Below are positions 26,416 to 34,649 of a stretch of 64,000 bases of DNA, in pieces. Position 1 is the stretch's first letter. The number at the start of each line of letters is the position of its first letter. The notes beneath the pieces are model-generated. The model saw only the letters and a program-made list of their open reading frames with translations. It had not been told where the DNA came from and did no database searches. Origin of the DNA: Pseudomonas petrae (GTDB taxonomy: Bacteria > Pseudomonadota > Gammaproteobacteria > Pseudomonadales > Pseudomonadaceae); contig NZ_JAKJXE010000010.1 in NCBI RefSeq assembly GCF_021728295.1, positions 146,539 to 210,538 of the forward strand, read 5' to 3'. The position numbers and the translations under genes are program-made.

Positions 26416-27216
26416 ATGAAACATACGATGATATCGGCAAAAACTACGCTCTTATGCCTTGCACTGCTCGCTCTCACAAGTGGTTGCGTAAAGGACTACG
26501 ACGTTCTAACGTCACCGCCCGACAGTGAAAAGGTCAAAATAATTATTAAGGTGCCTGCAGAACTGGAGCCCAAAACGTTGCGTGTCAAGTACACGTCTGC
26601 TAGATGCCGAATGTTTGTCGACTTTCCCGGTGTAGGCCGTGTGCCGTTTCCAGGATCAAACTTTCAAAATTCGAAGTTCACGAGGCGGGGAGAAACAGAT
26701 TTGTACGAGGCGGAGGTATTCGTTGATGGCGGCGGTGAATGTGAATGGCAACTAGATAACGTCGAGTTTGGAGTCGTGTATCGTATTCCTAATCGTTTTG
26801 CAAAAAAAGTAACGGCTTATTATGGTGGGACAGTTATAGTTAAGTTCGACGGGCAGCATGCGCCCTTCAATACTGTTGATCAGTTTATCGAAGGGCCGGA
26901 CCTGTCAATCGTAAAGGACTTCTATCCATGGGTACGCGAAGCCTATGAATTCGGTTACTATGATAAGAGTGTAAATCTGGCCAAAGAGTATGAAAGTTAT
27001 CGTATCTACAGGGCTCGGGATGCAAGAAACATATATTTTGAGCCAGTGCTGCATTCAGATCTTGTAGTGACCTCGACTTCCCCGAAGAAACGCGGCGCTG
27101 ACGAAATCGTAACTACAACATTTCGCTACCCCGACGGGACGGAAGAATCCAACAGGGAACTTGAGCCGGACTTTAAAAAAATGCAGAAAATTCGCTTGAA
27201 GGCGGAGGCGAAATAA
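26416..27216 (+). CDS. Lipoprotein family copy 4 (probable lipase immunity)
   Basis: 266 residues with lipobox TSGC followed by VKDYDVL. It keeps the Cys-Trp core as CEWQLDNVEFGVVYR, then KDFYPW, RARDARNIYFEPVLHSD and YPDGTEES with KKMQKIRLKAEAK at the end. It is more diverged from copies 1-3 in the middle, which suggests adaptation to a different lipase variant (inference). The stop overlaps the copy 5 start, so they are translated together. Confidence 0.75.
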   Translation: MKHTMISAKTTLLCLALLALTSGCVKDYDVLTSPPDSEKVKIIIKVPAELEPKTLRVKYTSARCRMFVDFPGVGRVPFPGSNFQNSKFTRRGETDLYEAEVFVDGGGECEWQLDNVEFGVVYRIPNRFAKKVTAYYGGTVIVKFDGQHAPFNTVDQFIEGPDLSIVKDFYPWVREAYEFGYYDKSVNLAKEYESYRIYRARDARNIYFEPVLHSDLVVTSTSPKKRGADEIVTTTFRYPDGTEESNRELEPDFKKMQKIRLKAEAK

Positions 27217-28040
27217 TGAAATTTCTCAGCGCTGTGAGATATCTTCAGGGCAATCAACCGAATCAGAAAGCGTCAGGCTTCAGGTTTTTACTCATAATCA
27301 TCTCGCTGTTTGCATCACTCAGTGGTTGCGCACTTGACTACGAACTCCATCCGGACACGGAGGGGGAGAGAGTCACGATGACGATTAAAGTATCGGAAGG
27401 GTTATTCCCGCCGCCCATGGCCGTGGGTTATCTATCGACGATCTGCGAAAACGTTTATGAGGGGCCTGATGTATTCGGCAATATCAGGGAGCAGCGTGTA
27501 GCGTTCAAACGGCGTGGGGAGGGCAATTTCTATGACGCCGATTTCGCTGTTGACAGTGGCGGGATGTGTAGGTGGCGCGTGGCTTACGTGAATTTTGGGG
27601 TACGTCCTCAATGGCCTGAGCGCATTGGCGAAGGTGCGGTAGTGGGAACGGGAGGTGATGTCCTGGTCGTGTTTCAGCATAACAATCCGGATTTTCCGTC
27701 TGAAGGGGTTAAAAACGTGGTGGGCACCCATCTTGATATAAAGAATAATTACTACCCATGGTTAAAAGATGTCTCAAAGAAGGATTACGTCAAGAGGCTT
27801 AATCTGGTGGGTGAAGCGGTGCCTTACCAGACTTACCTGGCTCCCCAGGTGCGAAACATAAACGTTGAGGCAGTGCTTCACGCCAAGTATGTCGTGACAT
27901 CAAAACAGCCGGAGTTCAAAGGTATGGGAATTCACCCTGCCTTTATATATCCAGACGGGGCTTCGGGCCCTGATGACAGCGATACGCCAGATTTTCCCAC
28001 GCTTGAGGCCATTCGTTTAAAGGCTGAAGCCAACCGATGA
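27216..28040 (+). CDS. Lipoprotein family copy 5, most diverged
   Basis: 274 residues with an N-terminal extension before the hydrophobic segment and a lipobox LSGC (Cys about 38). The family core is recognisable but altered: CRWRVAYVNFGVRPQWPE, NNYYPWLKD, and IYPDGASGPDD in place of YPDGTVES, with EAIRLKAEANR at the end. Being the last and most divergent copy, it may protect against an effector no longer encoded here or act as an orphan immunity gene (inference). Confidence 0.72.
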   Translation: MKFLSAVRYLQGNQPNQKASGFRFLLIIISLFASLSGCALDYELHPDTEGERVTMTIKVSEGLFPPPMAVGYLSTICENVYEGPDVFGNIREQRVAFKRRGEGNFYDADFAVDSGGMCRWRVAYVNFGVRPQWPERIGEGAVVGTGGDVLVVFQHNNPDFPSEGVKNVVGTHLDIKNNYYPWLKDVSKKDYVKRLNLVGEAVPYQTYLAPQVRNINVEAVLHAKYVVTSKQPEFKGMGIHPAFIYPDGASGPDDSDTPDFPTLEAIRLKAEANR

Positions 28041-28225
28041 GGATATCAAGCGACTTCAGTTGCCACGCCTGATCGTTATATCGGCCATCAGATCGGTGAT
28101 TTCAGGTCCGTATGGTTAAAACCCGGCACGTATAACAAGCACGCGCAGCGCATGAGCTCGCCCAGGCATCCGCTCGCGCGGAATAAATCCACGGCTTCAT
28201 CAATTCATTAGCAAAGGATCTTTTA

Positions 28226-28492
28226 ATGTCACAAGGATTCGTATTGTTGGGTGACAAGACCACCCATGGAGGAGCGGTAATTTCCGCGTCGTCCACTCAT
28301 ATCACTCAGGGCAAAGCAGTCGCTCTGGTGGGGGATATGGTCATGTGTCCCATACCGGGACATGGCGTTAATCCCATTATGGAGGGCTGTGACGACTACT
28401 TCGAAGATGGCCGTGCCTTGGTGGTCGACGGCTGTCACTCACTGTGCGGTTGCCAGGTCATTTCCAGCGCGCCTGACTGGGCGAAGGATTGA
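28226..28492 (+). CDS. PAAR-domain spike-tip protein
   Basis: 88 residues forming a single PAAR domain: GDKTTHGGAVISAS, KAVALVGDMVMCPIPGHG, then GCHSLCGCQVIS, with the repeated loops and Cys/His residues that bind one metal ion. PAAR proteins sharpen the VgrG spike. No effector extension is fused, so cargo is probably carried by VgrG or the lipase N-domain. AAGGAT precedes the ATG. The next gene starts just past its stop. Confidence 0.93.
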   Translation: MSQGFVLLGDKTTHGGAVISASSTHITQGKAVALVGDMVMCPIPGHGVNPIMEGCDDYFEDGRALVVDGCHSLCGCQVISSAPDWAKD

Positions 28493-28494
28493 AG

Positions 28495-29652
28495 ATGGCG
28501 TGGCAACGTGAATACGTGCAAGCAGGGCTCGCACCCAAACCGCCTTCACCGGTTCGCTGGCTGCTGATCGTGGTTTTAGCGGCGGCAGCGGCTGTGCTGA
28601 TGTTCCTGCTCTACGCGGTGCTGCCTGAATTGCAGACGTTAAACGTATGGGCGTTCACCGCGTCGCCGGTGGTGGTGGCGATTCTCGCTCTGGCGGCGCG
28701 GATGCACGCCTATGGTGGCGCTCTAAATGAGTACACGCTGCTGCAGGAGCGGTCCCGGCTGGCACAGGTCGCCTGGGCGGAATGGGGTCAGCGTTACATG
28801 GCGGCCATGGCCGGTCTGGTTCTTTTGCCGGAGCATTTGTCTGCGGTGGCGATGATGAAACCGCGACATACGCCTGTCCCACACTCAGGCAAAGCCCGCC
28901 GCATCGTTGGCCTGCCGAAGGGCCAAAAGGGCCGGGCCCTGGCGGGTCTTGCTCAATTGATGGGTTCGCTGTCGACAGTACTGGCGCCGCTGCCACCGAG
29001 TGAAAAGCTCAGTGTCACTGTCCTGACCGATGCGCCACAGGATGAGCATGCAGCATTGGCCGACGCCTGTCGGCAGCACCTGTCCGATCTCACCCCGTCA
29101 TCCACCCCCACCGGCGTTCACGTAACAAGCCAGCTTTCCTTCGCCTGGATGGAAGAAACACTTAAAACCCCAGGCGAAGCCGTTGAGCTCATCCTCGTTA
29201 TCCAGGCCCACGGCAAAGATGCTTACTCCGACGGGCTCGCTGCCCTACTGCTGTGCCCCGACGCAGTCGCCAAAGCCCACAAGCTGCCCATCGCCGCGCG
29301 CCTGTTGCGCCCGATGCCCCTCGACATCGATTCGCTGGAAACCGACTTCACCAGCTTTCTTCAGATTCAGGCCACAGCTCGCCAAGCCAATGGCCTGCTG
29401 GCTGACCGCGCCGACTGGCAGCCGGAAACCACCACATTACTGGCGGCAGCGGCGCGTGAGGGTGCAGCGCTGGCGGTGGACCACCGCTGGATTCTGGAAC
29501 CCGTAAACGGCGTGCCGGGCCCCTGCGGTCACTGGCTGCTGGCAGCGCTGGGCATCGAGATGACCAGGCTCGCGAAGGAGCCCTTGTTGCTACTGGCCAG
29601 CGAACACTCAGGCCGCTGGATCAATACCGTCACACCGGGAGATATGGCATGA
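28495..29652 (+). CDS. T6SS-associated inner-membrane protein of unknown function
   Basis: 385 residues, with two transmembrane helices near the N-terminus (about 23-45 and 52-70) and a mostly soluble remainder containing LVLLPEHLSAVAMM and VIQAHGKDAYSDGLAALLL. I do not recognise a named family. It lies between PAAR and tssM, whose start overlaps its stop, and its two-helix opening resembles that of tssM, so a part in the membrane complex is plausible (inference). ATG 28495 is chosen over a TTG at 28489 because GAAGGA at 28483 is well spaced from it. Confidence 0.7.
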   Translation: MAWQREYVQAGLAPKPPSPVRWLLIVVLAAAAAVLMFLLYAVLPELQTLNVWAFTASPVVVAILALAARMHAYGGALNEYTLLQERSRLAQVAWAEWGQRYMAAMAGLVLLPEHLSAVAMMKPRHTPVPHSGKARRIVGLPKGQKGRALAGLAQLMGSLSTVLAPLPPSEKLSVTVLTDAPQDEHAALADACRQHLSDLTPSSTPTGVHVTSQLSFAWMEETLKTPGEAVELILVIQAHGKDAYSDGLAALLLCPDAVAKAHKLPIAARLLRPMPLDIDSLETDFTSFLQIQATARQANGLLADRADWQPETTTLLAAAAREGAALAVDHRWILEPVNGVPGPCGHWLLAALGIEMTRLAKEPLLLLASEHSGRWINTVTPGDMA

Positions 29653-32600
29653 AATACTTGATCGGCAATGGCTGGCGTCGCGCGGGTGGCGCGGTATGGC
29701 TGGTCGCCTTCGCAGCGGCGCTGGGCTGGCTTGTTTACACCTATGGCGTAAGGGTCGGACTGACGGAGAGACATCAGCAAATCACGGCCTTTCTGTTGCT
29801 GATGGTGATCGCGCTGTTGGTGCAAACCCTCCCTCGTGCCCTGGCGCTGATGAAAAGCCGCCTGAGCGTCGAGCGGCGGCAGGGCGACGGCGTGTTTCCG
29901 CCGGAGGAGTCGTCATCCACGCCTGACACCAAAAAACTCCCGGGCGTCGCTGAACTCCAGGAGCACCTCGACCACCAATACACCGCCTTCCAGCGCACCC
30001 GCACCCGCTTCCTCCTGGTCGTCGGGGAGCCCGAACAGATCGAGGCCATCGCTCCAGGCCTGGCCGACGCCCAGTGGCTCGAAGGCCAGAACACCGTGTT
30101 GCTGTGGGGCGGCAGCCCGCAATCCCAGCTCGCCGAAGCCGCCACCCGCTGGCACGCCGTAACCCAGCGGCGCGGCCTGGACGGCGTGGTCTGGGCCCTC
30201 GATAAGCAGCAAAGCGCCAACGCCGCGACAATGGCCAGTGGCGTCGCCGGTTTGCAACAACTGGCGCGGACCCTGGGCTGGCAGTTGCCGCTGCACCTGT
30301 GGGAGGTCTGCGAGAGCGAATGGACGCAGCAAAAGCGCGCACGCGGGCCCGCCGGGTTGTTGTTGCCCCCGCGTCTTGACGGCTTACAGCTGGAGACGAT
30401 GTTGGCCCCCATTCACTACCCGTTGCATCAGATGGGCCTGGCCGAGCTGACAGTCCATCCTGACCATGACTTTCTCTCACGGTTGTCCTCCAACCTGAAA
30501 GCAGAGGGCATCGCCCGCTGGCGGCAGGCATTGATGCCGTTGCTGGGCAAGTTCGCGCGGGGCGTGCCGTTGCGCGGGCTGTGGTTCAGTTTGCCGGCGC
30601 TATCGACCGAGTCCGTCGGCAACCTGTGGCTGCCGGGGCCGGCGTGGGCTGGCGTACTCACAGAAAAATCGCGGCAAACCCGCCGCCTCGGCTGGCCGGT
30701 CACTCGCGTCAGCTACGCACTGGCCCTCGGCGCCATGCTGATCTGGTTGACGGGCCTCGCGCTGTCGTTTTCCACCCACCGCGCGCAAATCCTCGATATT
30801 CAGTCATCGCTCGTGGCCGTGGAGCCTTCGGGCAACGGCGATGCGCCGTTGCTGGCCCTCAACGCGCTGATCCTCGAAATGGATCGGCTGAAGGACCGCG
30901 CGCGGCGTGGCGAACCGTGGTACCAGCGCTTCGGGCTGAGCCAGAACGATGCGCTGCTCGCGGTCATGTGGCCGCGTTACGTGGAGGCCAATGACCGGCT
31001 GATGCGGGACCCGGCGGCGGAAAATTTGAAGCGCCAACTCGCCGCCCTGGTGGCGTCGCCCGCCGACAGTCCGCGGCGGGCCAAGGGCGCGCACAACGCG
31101 TACGTGCAGTTGAAGGCCTACCTGATGATGGCCCGCCCGGAGAAGGTTGACGCCGCGTTTCTGGTCACGGCCCTCGGTCATGCCGAACCGACGCGCATGG
31201 GCGTGTCGCCGGGGTTGTGGAAAGGGCTGTCGCCGACACTGTGGCAGTTTTACGCCGAGCAGTTGGCGGCCAATCCGCAGTGGCGCATCGAGGCGGACAA
31301 CGCATTGGTGGCACAGGCGCGGCGGGTGCTGCTGGTGCAACTGGGCCAGCGCAATGGCGAAGCCAGCCTTTATCAGCAAGTGCTGGAGGCCGCCGCGACC
31401 CACTCTCCCGATCTCGGGGTTGAGCAAATGGTCGATGACAAAGAGGCATGGCCTCTGTTTTTCACCGAGGCGCGTGTGCCGGGTGTGTTCACCCGGCAGG
31501 CGTGGGAAGGGCAAGTGCGTCAGGCGATCGATGACATCGTCGAGGCCCGCCGCGAGCAGATCGACTGGGTGCTGAGTGATCGTGAGAGCAGCGGCGTCGC
31601 CGACACTTCGCCGGAGCAGCTCAGAGCGCGCCTGACCGAGCGCTACTTTCATGATTACTCCGGTGCCTGGCTTGAGTTTCTCAACAGCGTGCAGTGGCGA
31701 CGTGCCGACAGCCTGGCCGACGTCATCGACCAACTGACATTGATGAGCGACATCCGCCAGTCACCGCTGATTGCCTTCATGAACACCCTGGCGTGGCAAG
31801 GCCAGGCGGGCAATCGCAGTCAGGGGCTCAAGGACTCGCTGGTGCAGTCGGCGCAGAAGTTGATGGGCAGCGAACGTCCGGCGCGGGTGCCTGCCATCAG
31901 CCAGCAGTTCGACACGCCGGCCGGGCCGCTGGATCCGACCTTCGGCCCGCTGCTGGGGTTGTTGGGCAAGGACCCGGAAGGCAAGGGCGGCGATGACGAC
32001 CTCAGCCTGCAGGCCTTTCTAACCCGCGTGACCCGGGTGCGCCTGAAGTTGCAGCAGGTCAGCCACGCCGCCGATCCCCAAGGCATGACCCAGGCCATGG
32101 CGCAGACGGTGTTTCAGGGCAAGAACATCGACCTCACGGACACCCGGGCCTACGGCGAGCTGTTGGCGGCCAGTCTGGGCGAGGAGTGGGACGGCGTGGC
32201 CCACGCGCTGTTCGTCCAGCCGCTGGATCAGGCATGGGGCAAGGTGCTCGATCCCTCGGCGGCGGCGCTGAACCGGCAGTGGCAGCAGGCGGTGGTCGAT
32301 CATTGGGACACGGCGTTTCTCGGCCGTTACCCCTTCGCCGCCACCGGCAGTGACGCCTCGTTGACGATGCTGGGCAAGATGATCCGCGCCGATTCCGGGC
32401 GCATCGAGCAGTTCCTGCAGCGGGAGCTGACCGGCGTGTTGCGCAAGGACGGCGGCCGCTGGGGGGTGGACCCGACCCACGGTCAGGGCCTGATGATCAA
32501 TCCGAGATTTCTCGCGGCGGTCAATCAGCTCAGCCACCTGGCCGACGTGCTCTACACCGACGGCGGCATGGGCATCAATTTCGAGCTGCAGGGCAAGGCG

Positions 32601-33017
32601 GTGCGCGACGTGGTGCAGACCACCTTCGTGCTCAATGGCGCGCGGCATCAGTACTTCAATCAGAAAGAGAGCTGGCAGCGCTTCAGCTGGCCCGGCACGA
32701 CCGACTACCCCGGCGCCAGCCTCACGTGGACCAGCGTGCGCAGCGGCGAGCGTTTGTATGGGGATTTTCAGGGCGCCTGGGGGCTGATCCGCCTCCTGGA
32801 CACTGCCACCGTTACCGCACTGGACGACAGCGACAGCCGCTACCGCATCAGCGTGCCGGCGCCGGATGGCCTGGACCTGACCTGGCACATGCGCACCGAA
32901 CTGGGCGCGGGTCCAATGAGCCTGCTCGCACTGCGCAATTTCAGACTGCCGCGACAGATCTTCCTCAACGGCATCGCCAGCGCACAAACGTCATCGCGGG
33001 CCGAGGTGATCGAATGA
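29649..33017 (+). CDS. tssM: T6SS membrane-complex protein TssM (IcmF)
   Basis: A 1122-residue IcmF/TssM. Two N-terminal membrane helices (about 12-60) precede a cytoplasmic domain; a third helix lies at about 355-375 (ALALGAMLIWLTGLALSF). A large periplasmic part follows, ending in the TssM C-terminal domain that meets TssJ. At the usual Walker A position the sequence reads VVGEPEQIEAI (about 124-134) without GK[ST], so nucleotide binding is probably lost, as in many TssM proteins. The start overlaps the previous gene and the stop overlaps tssA (ATGA). Confidence 0.93.
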   Translation: MKYLIGNGWRRAGGAVWLVAFAAALGWLVYTYGVRVGLTERHQQITAFLLLMVIALLVQTLPRALALMKSRLSVERRQGDGVFPPEESSSTPDTKKLPGVAELQEHLDHQYTAFQRTRTRFLLVVGEPEQIEAIAPGLADAQWLEGQNTVLLWGGSPQSQLAEAATRWHAVTQRRGLDGVVWALDKQQSANAATMASGVAGLQQLARTLGWQLPLHLWEVCESEWTQQKRARGPAGLLLPPRLDGLQLETMLAPIHYPLHQMGLAELTVHPDHDFLSRLSSNLKAEGIARWRQALMPLLGKFARGVPLRGLWFSLPALSTESVGNLWLPGPAWAGVLTEKSRQTRRLGWPVTRVSYALALGAMLIWLTGLALSFSTHRAQILDIQSSLVAVEPSGNGDAPLLALNALILEMDRLKDRARRGEPWYQRFGLSQNDALLAVMWPRYVEANDRLMRDPAAENLKRQLAALVASPADSPRRAKGAHNAYVQLKAYLMMARPEKVDAAFLVTALGHAEPTRMGVSPGLWKGLSPTLWQFYAEQLAANPQWRIEADNALVAQARRVLLVQLGQRNGEASLYQQVLEAAATHSPDLGVEQMVDDKEAWPLFFTEARVPGVFTRQAWEGQVRQAIDDIVEARREQIDWVLSDRESSGVADTSPEQLRARLTERYFHDYSGAWLEFLNSVQWRRADSLADVIDQLTLMSDIRQSPLIAFMNTLAWQGQAGNRSQGLKDSLVQSAQKLMGSERPARVPAISQQFDTPAGPLDPTFGPLLGLLGKDPEGKGGDDDLSLQAFLTRVTRVRLKLQQVSHAADPQGMTQAMAQTVFQGKNIDLTDTRAYGELLAASLGEEWDGVAHALFVQPLDQAWGKVLDPSAAALNRQWQQAVVDHWDTAFLGRYPFAATGSDASLTMLGKMIRADSGRIEQFLQRELTGVLRKDGGRWGVDPTHGQGLMINPRFLAAVNQLSHLADVLYTDGGMGINFELQGKAVRDVVQTTFVLNGARHQYFNQKESWQRFSWPGTTDYPGASLTWTSVRSGERLYGDFQGAWGLIRLLDTATVTALDDSDSRYRISVPAPDGLDLTWHMRTELGAGPMSLLALRNFRLPRQIFLNGIASAQTSSRAEVIE

Positions 33018-34627
33018 GTCTGCCAGCGTTGATCGCCACGACACTGGGTGAGCGCGACGCGGTGGGCCTCGCCAAGGCCCACGCTGCGGAGTGGGCATCG
33101 TGGCTGACGCCGATCAGCGATGAGTCTGCGGCCGGCCAGGACCCTGGCTATGACGATGATTTCCAGAGCATGCGCGAGGAGGTCAACAAACTCTCCGGAG
33201 CGGACGCCGATCGGGTCATCGTGCTGGCGGAAAAACTGCTCAAAGGCACGTGCAAGGACCTGCGCGTGCTCACCTATTACCTGTGGGCGCGTCTGCAGCG
33301 GGATGGCGAAGCCGGGTTGGCGGAAGGCTTGAATCTGCTGGCGGCCATCGTTGAGCGCTATACCACCGAAGTGCTGCCGGCGCGGCTAAACAGTCGCAAG
33401 GTGGCGCTGGAGTGGCTGGCCAGCGCCAAGGTGCTGGACAGCCTGACGCTGTACCCGGAAGTGGTGAAGGCCGAGGCCGAACGCACGGTCGCCGCGCTCG
33501 CCTGGCTGGATCATGTGCTGGAAGGCTGGCCCGCCGAGCAGCGTCCGGACCTGGCCGCGCTGTACTCGGCGCTGTCGGCGCGGCTGGCCCAGTCGGGCGG
33601 ACTGGATGCCGTGGTGCCGCAATTCAGTGCCAGCCACGAATCCACTGGCCGCGAATCAGGCAGCCGGCAAGCCGCCAGCCACGGTGCTGGCCCTGCATTG
33701 GGCGCCATTCGCTCGGGCCGCGATCTGCTGGACAACGGCCGCGCACTCGCGAGTTATCTGCGCGAGCAACCCCAGGGCTGGCTGGCGGCCCATCGGCTGA
33801 TGAAAAGCCTGCGCTGGGACACTGTGCACCAGTCGCCGCCCCAGGACGCGAGCGGTCGAACACGGCTGGCGCCGCCCCGGGGCGAATACCGCGCGCAGCT
33901 CAAACGGCTGTACCTGCAACAGAGCTGGAACGAGTTGCTCGATCAAGTGGAACGCATGTTCGCCGAAGGCGTGAACCATTTCTGGCTCGACCTGCAGTGG
34001 TTTCTGTATCAGGCGCTGAGCCGGCAACCCGCGCCGTCGGAAGGCTGGGCGCGCATCGTCAAGGAGGATCTGGGCATGCTCCTCGAACGCCTGCCGGGGC
34101 TCGAAACCCTTTGCTGGGACGACGGCTCGGCCTTTGCCGACGAGACCACCCGCGAGTGGATCGACCAGCACGTGAGCACCCAGGGCGCTGCTGCATGGCT
34201 GCCTGCGCCGGCGGCCGCCCAGCCGGACGAGGCCGACATTCTGGCCCTCGAAAGCGAGGCGTTGGCCCAGGCCGACCGCGACGGCGTTGAGGTGGCGCTG
34301 GCCTGGCTCGACACGCGCCCCGAGATCCACAACGGCCGCCAGCGCTGGTTGCTGCGCCTGCTGATGGCGCGGGTCGCCGAGCAGTACGGCAAAAGCGAGC
34401 TGGCGCTGCACCTGCTTGGTGAACTGGACGCCACGGCCCAGGGCCATGTGCTCACCCAGTGGGAGCCCGCGCGGGTGTTTGAAGTCAAGGCGCGGTTGCT
34501 CAAGTTGCTGCGCATGAAAGCCCAGCGCAGCGACGCTGACAAGGCCGCGCTGGGTAAACGCATGGAGCCGCTGCTGGCGGCTCTGGTGGCCATGGACCCG
34601 GTGCGCGCAGCAGTGCTGTGCGGCTGA
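33014..34627 (+). CDS. tssA: T6SS assembly cap protein TssA (ImpA-N and VasJ domains)
   Basis: 537 residues. The N-terminal ImpA_N domain shows PISDESAAGQDPGYDDDFQSMREEVNK. The C-terminal part (about 300-537) is of the VasJ type with YLQQSWNELLDQVERMFAEGVNHFWLDLQ. TssA primes tube-sheath polymerisation at the baseplate or distal end. The start is taken as ATG 33014, overlapping the tssM stop; the longer open frame from 32726 lies inside tssM. A middle low-complexity linker rich in Ser, Gly and Ala connects the domains. Confidence 0.9.
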   Translation: MSLPALIATTLGERDAVGLAKAHAAEWASWLTPISDESAAGQDPGYDDDFQSMREEVNKLSGADADRVIVLAEKLLKGTCKDLRVLTYYLWARLQRDGEAGLAEGLNLLAAIVERYTTEVLPARLNSRKVALEWLASAKVLDSLTLYPEVVKAEAERTVAALAWLDHVLEGWPAEQRPDLAALYSALSARLAQSGGLDAVVPQFSASHESTGRESGSRQAASHGAGPALGAIRSGRDLLDNGRALASYLREQPQGWLAAHRLMKSLRWDTVHQSPPQDASGRTRLAPPRGEYRAQLKRLYLQQSWNELLDQVERMFAEGVNHFWLDLQWFLYQALSRQPAPSEGWARIVKEDLGMLLERLPGLETLCWDDGSAFADETTREWIDQHVSTQGAAAWLPAPAAAQPDEADILALESEALAQADRDGVEVALAWLDTRPEIHNGRQRWLLRLLMARVAEQYGKSELALHLLGELDATAQGHVLTQWEPARVFEVKARLLKLLRMKAQRSDADKAALGKRMEPLLAALVAMDPVRAAVLCG

Positions 34628-34649
34628 CACTTTCTAACAGGAGGTTTTT

